Shown here: in pieces, positions 25,996 to 36,665 of the stretch
Layout: each line of letters opens with the position of its first letter
Position numbering within the stretch: the first letter of the stretch is position 1
Assembly: GCA_900317155.1 (NCBI GenBank)
Contig: ONFO01000011.1
Span: 25,130 to 89,129 of the forward strand
DNA length: 64,000 nucleotides
Direction of reading: 5' to 3'
Origin: an uncultured Bacteroidales bacterium
Lineage (GTDB): Bacteria > Bacteroidota > Bacteroidia > Bacteroidales > F082
Translations under genes and position numbers: made by a program
Notes under the pieces: generated by a model
What the model was told of the DNA's origin: nothing
What the model saw: only the letters and a program-made list of their open reading frames with translations
The model's database searches: none

Positions 25996-27464
25996 ATGAA
26001 AAAACACATACTATTTATTGCTTTTCTGCCTGCCGTTTATGGCGGTTGCACAGGATGCCGAAAACAGAAACAATCCCTATTGGACGGAGATAGTGACCGA
26101 ACAGCCTGAAGGATATATCGTGTTGGGAAACGGCGACGTTGAAATCTCATCCGCCGAGGGGCTGGCGTGGCTCATCTCCGTGGTGAACGGACTGAACGGA
26201 TGCGAACCATATAGTTTTGCGGGACATAAGGTTCGACTTATGGCAGATGTGTCGATGTGTGGTGATTCGATGAATTTCACGCCTATTGGCAATCGAAACC
26301 ATCGTTTTTTTGGTGAATTTAATGGCATGGGACATTGCATTGAAAAATTATCCCTTTATGCTGACGGTGAAGATAAGACGGACTTGGGCTTGTTTGGCTA
26401 TTTACAACATGCCATAGTCCAAAATTTGGTATTGAAGGATGCAGCATTGTTTTTATATCCCTACAAGAGGAGCCAAAGCGATCAGATGTGGTATTCAGGT
26501 TCGGTAGCTGGGGTTTCCGATTCATTGTCACTAGTTGAAAACTGTTTTTTTATTTCATGTACAGGTGTTAACGGCGTTGGAGGCGGCGGTGTCATAGGTG
26601 GAATAGTTGGGAAGAATCGCAACTCAACGGTAAAGAATTGTGGTTACTTTTCAACAGGCTATAACTATCTGTTTGGTAATGGAGGAGGAGGCATCGTAGG
26701 GGCAAATGTTTGCGAAAGGAGTGTCTCGGATGCTATCGTGGTGAATTGCTATTTTATAGGGATGGTGATGCCCAAAGTGGTTACAGATTACGGAGGTGTC
26801 GTTTGCTATAATGAAACAACTGCTGATGCCAATGAATATAAAGCAATAGTAGAGAATTGCTATGCGTATGTTGACATAACCGAGTCATACAAGTCAAACC
26901 GAGACAGCCATTGGGGAGATGGTTATAATGGTCACATCAGCGCAGTTAACTCGGAAAGGAGCATCGCATACAATTGCTTTGCATTGGCTCCGGGAACATA
27001 TTTTTGCGGTTTATTTGGTCTTAACGAATTGTAGCGGATTTGTACAGAATGGAACAGAATGTCTTTTGGATATACCTGTCACTATCGGTGGTCAAGAGGC
27101 AGGTACTTTGCTTGAAGCTCTTAATCTTTGGATAATTAAACAAGATGATCCAGCACAATACAGGAACTGGATATATAATGAATCGGGATTGCCCGAGTTT
27201 GAGAATTCGGATTTTGAAATTTCAGAATACGACTTGTCGGCTTATGAAGTGCTACTTTATCCCAACCCCACTGATGGCATCGTTAGGATTGAAGGCATTG
27301 ACGAGGCCGAAGTGACGGCCTACAACATATTAGGCCAAAAGGTGAAGACCGAGCAAAACACCAACGAAATCGACATGAGCCATCTGTCGGAAGGCGTCTA
27401 TCTGCTGAGGATAAAGGCAACAGACGGCTCTTTGCATATCGAAAAGGTCACAGTGGGCAAGTGA
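25996..27464 (+). pseudogene. T9SS-sorted GLUG-like repeat protein, broken by two frameshifts
   Basis: The first ATG (25996) starts in frame 1 but the body (26018-27034) is in frame 2 and the C-terminus (from about 27030 to 27464) in frame 3. With five instead of six A after the ATG the start would read MKNTYYLLLFCLPFMAVAQ, a perfect signal peptide running into the body. Removing one base near 27033 joins '...CGLFGLNEL' to 'SGFVQNGTECLLDIPVT'. The body holds glycine-rich repeats ('GGIVGKNRNSTVKNCGYFS', 'GGIVGANVCERSVSDAIVV') like GLUG motifs of adhesins, and the end ('LLYPNPTDGIVRIEGI', 'NILGQKVK', 'GVYLLRIKA') is a T9SS type A sorting domain. Either the gene is dead, or the A6 run varies (phase variation), or the assembly has two errors. 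Confidence 0.7.
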
Positions 27465-27499
27465 ACCATCATCGAAAGGAGCGAAACGTGTGGCTATGT

Positions 27500-27542
27500 G
27501 ACACGGGACTTTGGAACAATCCAAGGTTCCGTGTCTTTTTTT
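27500..27542 (+). terminator. Terminator after the broken T9SS gene
   Basis: GACACGG (27500-27506) pairs with CCGTGTC (27529-27535), then eight T. The central part can also form TTGG/CCAA. Its left arm and loop repeat the string found in the gap terminator. Confidence 0.75.
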
Positions 27543-27585
27543 CATCCTTTTCCGTGAAAATCCGTTAAATCCGTGTTCTTTTTTG

Positions 27586-27594
27586 TATTTTTGC
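27586..27594 (+). promoter_or_regulatory. -7 element of yidC
   Basis: TATTTTTGC, full TAnnTTTGC match, 26 bases before the yidC ATG. No clear -33 TTG (a TTA lies 18 bases upstream). Confidence 0.55.
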
Positions 27595-27619
27595 CGCTCG
27601 TTTTGAAAAATCATACCCA

Positions 27620-29563
27620 ATGAACAATAAAAACACCCTAATTGGTTTCATCCTCATCGCGGCCATCCTCTTTGGCTGGATGTATTTTATGACACCTTCG
27701 AAAGAACAACTCGCTGAACAACAGCGTATTCAAGACTCCATACGTCAGGCGAAGTTGGAGCAGATGGCCTTGGATTCGCTTCGTGAGGCGGAACGTCTAC
27801 GGACGGATGTTAAATTGGCCGTCCTGCAATCAGACACGATTCAGCTGGAAGGTTTGGACTCGCTGAGTAGAGCCCAACTTGTGCAAAACACCCTTCGCGA
27901 CAAATATGGTGTCTTTGCTGTTGCTGCCGATGGCGCGGAACAGACTTGGACTATCGAGAACAAGCTGCAAAAGCTGACCTTCACCAACAAAGGCGGTTTC
28001 TTGAAGCAGGTGGAACTGAAGGAATACAAGACTTACGACTCGCTGCCGCTGATTTCCTTCGACCCAGAGACGGTGAAGTTTGACCTTTCGTTCTTTGCGC
28101 AAAACCGCATCGTCAACACCTCGCAGTTCTATTTCAAACCCTACATGAATGGACGGCCTTACACGGGCGGCGACATGACGGTGGGGGAGAACGACAGCAT
28201 CGTGTTCGCCTTGCGACTGCCTACCGACAATGCGAACCAATACCTCGAATATGTCTACACGATTCGTTACGACAACTATATGATGGACTTCGACGTCCGC
28301 ACCGTTGGACTGAAGGACGTGATTGCCACCAATGCCGACTACATGACTATCGATTGGTCTGTAGACCTGATGAAGCAGGAGAAGAGTACCGACCGTTTTG
28401 CTGGTGAATCGGTCTACTACCGCTCGCTGACCGACAAGGACGTCGACCATCTCAACGAACAGAAAGATACCGAACAGACGGTGAACAGCAAACTGAAATG
28501 GGTGTCGTTCAAGCAGCGTTTCTTCTGCAATGTGATTGTAGCCAAAAATGAATTTGAGAATGCCCGCATGGCCACGCAGACCCGCAAGTCGAATAACCCG
28601 CGCTATTTTAAGTCGATGTCGGCCAATATCGAGGTGCCCTACGACATGAGGGCAGAGACCAACGTCATCCCGATGCAGCTCTATTTCGGCCCCAACCACT
28701 TCAAGACCTTGCGTAGTTACGGCATCGGTTTGCAGGACCAGATTAACTTGGGTAACTTCTTCTTGATCAAGTGGATCAACTATGGTGTCATTGCTGTGTT
28801 CAACTGGCTGAGCAGCTATGGCTGGAACTACGGTATCGTCATCTTGATTCTGACCATCCTCATCAAAACCTTATTGTTCCCCTTGGCATTCAAGTCCTAC
28901 AAGTCATCCGCTATCACCCGCGTTTTGAAGCCTGAGATGGAAGCCATCAATGCAAAATACCCCAAGGAAGAAGACGCCATGAAGAAACAGCAGGCCGTGT
29001 TGAACCTGCAAAAGCAAGCCGGAGTGAGTCCCGCTTCGGGATGCTTGCCAGCCTTGCTGCAGTTCCCCATACTTGTCGCCATCTTCCGTTTCTTCCCTGC
29101 CAGTATCGAGTTGCGTCAGCAGCCCTTCCTTTGGGCCGACGACCTCTCGACCTACGACAGCATCATTGAGTTCCCGAAGTTCCTCGGCATGGACCACCTC
29201 AGTCTGTTCACGATTTTGATGACCATCACCACACTTATCTATACCTATGTGAATAATAAGCAGATGGACTACTCGAGCAACCCGCAGATGAAGCCGATGA
29301 AGTGGATGATGTATCTCATGCCCATCATGTTCTTCGCCATCTTCAACAACTACTCTTCGGGATTGAGCTACTATTACATGCTGGTCAACATCATCACCTT
29401 CATCCAGATGTTCATCTTCCGCAAGATGATTGACGAGGATAAAGTGCGTGCCACCATCGAGGAGAACAAGAAAAAGCCTCAGAAGAAATCTAACTTCATG
29501 AAGCGTCTTGAAGAGGCACAGAAACAGCAAGCCAAATTGCAGCAACAACAAAAGAGACGTTAA
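27620..29563 (+). CDS. yidC: Membrane protein insertase YidC
   Basis: 647 residues. Inserts and folds inner-membrane proteins, alone or with Sec. An N-terminal membrane anchor (about 6-24, 'LIGFILIAAILFGWMYFM') is followed by a large periplasmic beta-domain (about 60-370). The conserved five-helix insertase core spans about 385-600 ('GWNYGIVILILTILIKTLLF', 'ALLQFPILVAIFRFFP', 'MYLMPIMFFAIFNNYSSGLS') with the two-helix cytoplasmic hairpin ('PEMEAINAKYPKEEDAMKKQ') between. The Lys/Gln-rich tail ('KQQAKLQQQQKRR') is a typical ribosome-facing end. The DUF2750 gene starts two bases after the stop, so they are co-transcribed. The usual rnpA/yidD neighbours are absent. Confidence 0.97.
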   Translation: MNNKNTLIGFILIAAILFGWMYFMTPSKEQLAEQQRIQDSIRQAKLEQMALDSLREAERLRTDVKLAVLQSDTIQLEGLDSLSRAQLVQNTLRDKYGVFAVAADGAEQTWTIENKLQKLTFTNKGGFLKQVELKEYKTYDSLPLISFDPETVKFDLSFFAQNRIVNTSQFYFKPYMNGRPYTGGDMTVGENDSIVFALRLPTDNANQYLEYVYTIRYDNYMMDFDVRTVGLKDVIATNADYMTIDWSVDLMKQEKSTDRFAGESVYYRSLTDKDVDHLNEQKDTEQTVNSKLKWVSFKQRFFCNVIVAKNEFENARMATQTRKSNNPRYFKSMSANIEVPYDMRAETNVIPMQLYFGPNHFKTLRSYGIGLQDQINLGNFFLIKWINYGVIAVFNWLSSYGWNYGIVILILTILIKTLLFPLAFKSYKSSAITRVLKPEMEAINAKYPKEEDAMKKQQAVLNLQKQAGVSPASGCLPALLQFPILVAIFRFFPASIELRQQPFLWADDLSTYDSIIEFPKFLGMDHLSLFTILMTITTLIYTYVNNKQMDYSSNPQMKPMKWMMYLMPIMFFAIFNNYSSGLSYYYMLVNIITFIQMFIFRKMIDEDKVRATIEENKKKPQKKSNFMKRLEEAQKQQAKLQQQQKRR

Positions 29564-29565
29564 CC

Positions 29566-29979
29566 ATGGAAAACAAGCTCGAATTATTCCTGAAAGCCAT
29601 CCTGGAGACACGCAAGGTGTGGCTGCTTGAGGCCAAAGAAGGCTTTTTCGCCATGCTGGAAGACGGAGACGGCGAACCCTATATCCCGTTATGGGAGTCA
29701 GAGGCATTGGCTGCCGAGTCAGCCCAAGGCGACTGGGAAGGCTATACGGTGACCGACATGGGTTTCTCGGAATTGCAGCAATGGTTGAAAGAGTTGGCCG
29801 CCGATGAAATCGACATTGCTGTCTCGCCCGAGAAGGAGGGCGAGATCACGGCGATACCTTCCTATAAGTTCAGAAATTGGCTGAAGCCTTACGACGACCA
29901 TTCCTATAAGGAAAAGGACGACGAAGAGGCCGACGATGATTTTGACTATGGCGACGGCTGGGCGCAACCGTGGTCTTAG
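29566..29979 (+). CDS. DUF2750-like protein
   Basis: 137 residues, cytoplasmic (no signal or membrane segment). The fold pattern 'FLKAILETRKVWLLEAKEGFF', 'YIPLWESEALAAESA', 'GFSELQQWLKELAADEIDIAV' matches DUF2750, a small family of unknown function. The last ~30 residues are almost purely acidic ('KEKDDEEADDDFDYGDG'). It begins two bases after yidC, so translation may be coupled. The co-occurrence gives no clear functional hint. Confidence 0.7.
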   Translation: MENKLELFLKAILETRKVWLLEAKEGFFAMLEDGDGEPYIPLWESEALAAESAQGDWEGYTVTDMGFSELQQWLKELAADEIDIAVSPEKEGEITAIPSYKFRNWLKPYDDHSYKEKDDEEADDDFDYGDGWAQPWS

Positions 29980-30077
29980 TTTAGAGTTTAGAGTTGCTTC
30001 GCTCATGTCATCCCGACGTGGGCATGTGGGTGAGAGGGTATCTATGGGCGAAAGGGAATCGACTATTATTATAGATC

Positions 30078-31580
30078 ATGAAAAGCAAGTTGTTTGGTGT
30101 ATTGTTACTGATTGAGGCGGCGGCGCTGTTGTTGACCTCTGCGGTGGCTTTGCACTATCAGCGCGTGGCAGGGGAGACCGATGCCCCTTGTTTCCTCCTG
30201 ACCGCTGCTATCACTGGCGCGGTGGGTTTGTTGTTCTACAACATCGGAAACATGAGCAAACGCGGCACCCTGCAAATTCGTGACACCTTTTTGGTGGTTG
30301 CTTTGTCGTGGGTCTTGTTTTCTTTCTTTGGCATGTTGCCTTTCCTGATGAATGGCACCGTCGACAATGTCACCGACGCTTTCTTCGAGACCATGTCGGG
30401 CTTCTCGACCACAGGTGCCACCATCCTTAACAATATTGACAGTCAACCGCATGGCATCTTGTTTTGGCGTAGCATCACACAATGGATGGGCGGTTTGGGT
30501 GTTGTGGTGTTCACCTTGGCCTTCCTCCCTTCAGTGGCCAAGGGCTCGAAGAAGGTCTCTCTGTTTGCCGCCGAAGCACCGGGCTTGAGCGTCGAGAAGC
30601 TTGCTCCAACCATGGGCGCCACATCTCGCTTGTTATGGATCATCTACATCGCGTTGACGCTGCTATGCGCCATTATGTACCATTTGGGGCCTATGGATAA
30701 GTTCGACGCTGTATGCCATGCCTTTACGACCATTGCCACAGGCGGTTTCAGTACCCATCAGGCCAGCATTGGGTATTATCATTCCAATTATATTGAGTAC
30801 ATCTGTGTGCTCTTCATGCTGCTTTCGGGCATCAACTTCGCAATGTATCATTTCATGTTCAACCGCCGTTTCGATGTGATTCGGCGTAACGAGGAACTGC
30901 ATTGGTACCTGGTGGCCATCCTCTTTTTCACCCTGCTGTTTGTGATGCGTTTCTATTTCGCACCTAATTTCAGGACCATCACTGAAGAACAACTGGCCTC
31001 ACATCCGCACACCTGGTGGGATCGCATCCGCGTATCATTGTTCCATGTGGTGGCCTTACTGTCGAACACGGGCTTTCAGAGCAGCAACTGCGACTACGAC
31101 ACATGGGGTAGGCTTTTCCTCATCCCGACAGTAGTATTGATGATTGTGGGCGGTTGTGCAGGTTCCACCAGTGGTGGCATCAAGATGGTGCGTGTCATCG
31201 TGTTGTTCAAGTGCATCCGAAAGACTGTGAACGAGTTGATTCACTCGTCGAGTATGTACACCGTCAAGATTTCGGGACAGATTGTAGAGGATCTTAGCTT
31301 GAAGCGAGTGATGTCGTTTTTCTCGCTGTTCCTCATTGTCTTTATGCTCAATGTGGTAGGACTTTCGGCTGCGGGCATGAGTCTGGAAGAAGGCGCCATC
31401 TCCTTCCTGACCTGCTTCAGCAACTATGGACCAGGCACGGGCATCACGGGTCCGAGTGGCAATTTCGATAACATCTCGAATGCTGCCAAATGGATTTTAT
31501 CCTTCGACATGCTTGTAGGCCGTCTGGAAATCTTCACTATCCTGCTGCTGTTCACTCGTGGTTTCTGGAGGGCGAAATAA
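30078..31580 (+). CDS. trkH: TrkH-family potassium uptake protein
   Basis: 500 residues; inner-membrane K+ channel subunit of the Trk/Ktr family. Four pore loops can be picked out: 'FSTTGATIL' (about 112), 'TIATGGFSTH' (about 220), 'LSNTGFQSSN' (about 328) and 'FSNYGPGTGITGP' (about 450), each with the selectivity-filter Gly. 'GGCAGSTSGGIKMVR' is the signature after the third loop. The first ~70 residues have two extra hydrophobic segments, as usual. The gating NAD-binding subunit TrkA is not in the window. The 98-base gap before it holds nothing but a TTTAGAGTTTAGAG-type string. Confidence 0.93.
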   Translation: MKSKLFGVLLLIEAAALLLTSAVALHYQRVAGETDAPCFLLTAAITGAVGLLFYNIGNMSKRGTLQIRDTFLVVALSWVLFSFFGMLPFLMNGTVDNVTDAFFETMSGFSTTGATILNNIDSQPHGILFWRSITQWMGGLGVVVFTLAFLPSVAKGSKKVSLFAAEAPGLSVEKLAPTMGATSRLLWIIYIALTLLCAIMYHLGPMDKFDAVCHAFTTIATGGFSTHQASIGYYHSNYIEYICVLFMLLSGINFAMYHFMFNRRFDVIRRNEELHWYLVAILFFTLLFVMRFYFAPNFRTITEEQLASHPHTWWDRIRVSLFHVVALLSNTGFQSSNCDYDTWGRLFLIPTVVLMIVGGCAGSTSGGIKMVRVIVLFKCIRKTVNELIHSSSMYTVKISGQIVEDLSLKRVMSFFSLFLIVFMLNVVGLSAAGMSLEEGAISFLTCFSNYGPGTGITGPSGNFDNISNAAKWILSFDMLVGRLEIFTILLLFTRGFWRAK

Positions 31581-31585
31581 AGGAT

Positions 31586-31808
31586 CTATAATCCAGTCTT
31601 ACAAAAGGTTATGATGGTAAGTGTAATAAAACCAAGACTTGCTGTCATCAGAAAAGACAAGGCAAAGGTCATCAAGCTCCTGGAGATGGAATTGACGATG
31701 CCAAACCCCATCACCTTTTTCGAACTCCTTGTCGCAGTTGAGGCATCGGGTGGTTTTGACTTCGGCTTGGGTCTCTGCCTGTTATTCGGTTTGTATTTTG
31801 TTTTCCAT
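31586..31808 (-). pseudogene. Decayed, internally deleted copy of the DUF3667 gene
   Basis: From the ATG at 31808 the reverse strand reads MENKIQTE, a TAA, then QAETQAEVKTTRCLNCDKEFEKG. This aligns closely with the start of the intact neighbour (MQNETQTEIQTEEQAESKKT, KCLNCGSEFEGKYC). Directly after it, in a shifted frame, comes 'FGIVNSISRSLMTFALSFLM' (ending 31586), which lines up with the last membrane helices of the neighbour ('FSIGKTAWRSVLAVVLYYVI'). The whole middle is missing. So this is a tandem duplicate that lost about 200 codons, gained a stop and a frameshift, and is no longer a gene. Confidence 0.65.
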
Positions 31809-31887
31809 GAGGAATTGGATTTAACTACGATGAACCGCTTTGCAATTGGCAGTGACAATCTCCAATTTAATACGGCAAAGGTTATGG

Positions 31888-32784
31888 TTACATTCCTGCC
31901 GCAAGTTTATGCCTGATGAGAATGATATATAAGAACAGACCAATACCTATTATAAATAAGACGGTTCCCAATATCACGTAATACAATACCACCGCCAACA
32001 CGCTTCTCCACGCAGTCTTACCGATGCTAAATCCAAGCATTTTATGGAAGCATGCAGTAAAGGCAACGACGATGACAAGGGGTACCAGCCGATCCAAGGC
32101 TTCTGAAACACGGGCTGAATAGAGGTAGACTATGCTGACAATGCAACGGTAGACGACCTCCATCACCATGGAATAGACGATGGCGACCAGATATTCTGTC
32201 CGAAAATAACGCTTCCTGTTGTCTTTTCCGTAGAAAACTCTTGTGGCGAAAAGAAAAAAAGGAAGTGTCAGCATGAATACTGCGGTATAATGGTTGTTGT
32301 AGAACTTATACCCCAGTCCGACCAGTCTGTTAAACTCATTGATACCCAGGACTACCACTCGGGCATGTTCCTCCAAGCTGGGATCGATTTCTCCCTCTGT
32401 CTCAAGATGATTTTTTTCCGTCGTTTGCATGTCGCTTTTGCTGCCTGTGAGGGTGAATAGCAGGATGTAGACCGTCAGCATGAAAAACAGCATCGGGAAA
32501 GGGGAGAAGTACTTCTTGCGTTTGCCGTTGAGGATTTCGACGATCATTGCGCCCGGGCGAATGAATAGGCTCTTGAAGGTGTACCATATTCCACCGTCAT
32601 TGCCAATGATGGCAGACCGAAGGTTGTCAAAGATGAACTGTGGCGTGAACCGTCCCGTATCGGCGCTCTGTCCGCACTCGGGGCAGTACTTTCCTTCGAA
32701 CTCGCTGCCGCAGTTGAGGCATTTTGTTTTTTTGGATTCGGCTTGCTCCTCAGTTTGTATTTCGGTTTGTGTTTCGTTTTGCAT
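31888..32784 (-). CDS. DUF3667 zinc-ribbon membrane protein
   Basis: 298 residues. After a Gln/Glu-rich start comes a four-cysteine zinc ribbon 'CLNCGSEFEGKYCPECGQ' (about residues 22-39), then 'FTPQFIFDNLRSAIIGNDGG' and 'YTFKSLFIRPGAMIVEILNGKRKKYFSP', the hallmark of DUF3667, and four to five membrane helices to the end. Function unknown; inner membrane with the ribbon in the cytoplasm. The last helices read 'SVLAVVLYYVILGTVLFIIG'. A decayed duplicate lies directly downstream. Codon use is ordinary for the window. Confidence 0.8.
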   Translation of the reverse strand: MQNETQTEIQTEEQAESKKTKCLNCGSEFEGKYCPECGQSADTGRFTPQFIFDNLRSAIIGNDGGIWYTFKSLFIRPGAMIVEILNGKRKKYFSPFPMLFFMLTVYILLFTLTGSKSDMQTTEKNHLETEGEIDPSLEEHARVVVLGINEFNRLVGLGYKFYNNHYTAVFMLTLPFFLFATRVFYGKDNRKRYFRTEYLVAIVYSMVMEVVYRCIVSIVYLYSARVSEALDRLVPLVIVVAFTACFHKMLGFSIGKTAWRSVLAVVLYYVILGTVLFIIGIGLFLYIILIRHKLAAGM

Positions 32785-32822
32785 AATTGTTTTGATATGG
32801 ACAGGAATCTAGGCAAGCAAGG

Positions 32823-33647
32823 TCAAAAATTTTCCTCAATATACTTCTGTAGTTCTTGATAGTCCTTGTTGGACAGCTTCAGTGAACCGCGTGGAGCCAT
32901 CTTCAGACCTTGGTCTATTAAGTTAGAGAGGCGTAGTCTACTGCTTTGTGTCTTACCTGTCATTCGGAATAAAGCGAAACGGTTGTGCTTTTTCATTGCC
33001 TCTATATCCATTCGATATGCATTGTATTCCTTTTCGCGATCCATTTCTGGGGTATAGGGCAAATCGTGCCCCACAACTTCAAAGCGATAACGGATACAAC
33101 TGTCTGGGGCAGCTAAATACAAATATCCAGTGTCGCCTGTTTGATAGTTAACAAACTGCATCCAATACACTTCTCCAAATTTCTCCAAGCAGGCGCCCAT
33201 ATCATTAAGCTTTGCTGTATATGGCACCAACCAAACCCAATGCTCTTTGCGAGTTGGGGTTTCCCCTGGTATATACTTTTTTCCCACTGCCACTTCACCC
33301 AAGAATTCCCGTTTGTGTACTTCGTCTATCACGGCATCTTCAAGCAATAGTGCGACATCCTTGAAAATTTCAAGTGCCTCTTCGGGTTTCACGTTGAAGA
33401 ACTCGCGGTTATCGCGGATGCGGAGATTGGTGAAGCGCTCAATGTAGCGGTGCACCAACTTCTCTGCCTCGTTGTACTTCATGGTTTTCATTGTAGCGTA
33501 AATCTCGAAAGGAAGCGGGACAGCGGTGTTGTCCAATTCCTTACTTCTCACGTCAACGGGGCGCGAACTCTTGCCAATCTTCACCCAATCTTCTTTAAAG
33601 CTTGGGTTGGTCAGGATGTAAACGTAGCCAGGAGTTTTGTTATCCAT
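32823..33647 (-). CDS. GIY-YIG nuclease-type protein (T5orf172/MUG113-like)
   Basis: 274 residues. Residues 5-95 form a GIY-YIG fold of the T5orf172 type: 'GYVYILTNPSF' supplies the GIY/YIG strands (as VYI...VKIG), then 'WVKIGKSSRPVDVRSKELDN' with the conserved Arg and 'EAEKLVHRYIERFTNLRIRDNREFF' with the Glu. The C-terminal ~170 residues are not recognised. Such domains cut DNA or act in DNA-linked defence, but many are uncharacterised. The frame extends to a TTG at 33656; the ATG at 33647 is chosen as the ordinary start. It diverges from clpB across a 350-base gap. Confidence 0.75.
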   Translation of the reverse strand: MDNKTPGYVYILTNPSFKEDWVKIGKSSRPVDVRSKELDNTAVPLPFEIYATMKTMKYNEAEKLVHRYIERFTNLRIRDNREFFNVKPEEALEIFKDVALLLEDAVIDEVHKREFLGEVAVGKKYIPGETPTRKEHWVWLVPYTAKLNDMGACLEKFGEVYWMQFVNYQTGDTGYLYLAAPDSCIRYRFEVVGHDLPYTPEMDREKEYNAYRMDIEAMKKHNRFALFRMTGKTQSSRLRLSNLIDQGLKMAPRGSLKLSNKDYQELQKYIEENF

Positions 33648-33817
33648 AGTGGTCAAATTATGTTTATCATGTCATCTTTGATGATGATCAATTTTATGCG
33701 GGCAAAGGTAGGAGTTTTCGGAGAAAAACGGAAAAGTTGGACGAGAAAAAAAGTATTTCGAGGATGTCAATCCAGATCGTATAAGTCTTAGAAAGTAGAC
33801 ATTGCAAGCTTGTCATT

Positions 33818-33858
33818 TTGTCATAAATCAAATGCTTAACTATTTGATTTAATGACAA
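33818..33858. promoter_or_regulatory. Near-perfect 16-base palindrome in the clpB upstream gap
   Basis: TTGTCATAAATCAAAT (33818-33833) and ATTTGATTTAATGACAA (33842-33858) are inverted copies with a single extra T in the right arm, around an 8-base spacer. A further TTGTCATT just upstream (33810-33817) repeats the outer part. It is placed 140 bases before clpB and 170 before the divergent GIY-YIG gene, so it is a candidate operator. The rest of the 350-base gap (33648-33997) is AT-rich and shows no gene and no clear TAnnTTTG promoter. Confidence 0.5.
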
Positions 33859-33997
33859 TTTGGCATATATAATTAATGAAAATTTATGGTAAATTACTGG
33901 TAATTCGTGTTTTAAGAAAAACGGATATTGACTATTGTTCGTGTTGGCTGAATATTTGATGACCTAACCGCCGAAAAACAAGAAAGGAAAACTAACC

Positions 33998-36586
<2,589 letters not shown>

Positions 36587-36606
36587 GCCTTTGCCAATGT
36601 AAATGC

Positions 36607-36643
36607 AAAGCCAAGAGGTGCGTGAGTGCTTCTTGGCTTTTTT
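36607..36643 (+). terminator. Terminator after clpB
   Basis: Ten-base perfect stem AAAGCCAAGA (36607-36616) / TCTTGGCTTT (36631-36640) running into TTTTTT. Because of the A-run at its left foot it may also serve the convergent gene ending at 36666. Confidence 0.8.
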
Positions 36644-36665
36644 GTGTTTAGTAATTGTCAAACAA

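Noticed and set aside
26990-27050. Programmed ribosomal frameshift in the broken T9SS gene
   Set aside because: No slippery heptamer with a downstream structure is seen, and a second shift exists at the 5' end; decay, variation or error is simpler.
31611-31916. Forward 101-codon frame after the TrkH gene
   Set aside because: Overlaps the decayed DUF3667 copy, whose reverse-strand reading is homologous to the neighbour; the forward reading matches nothing.
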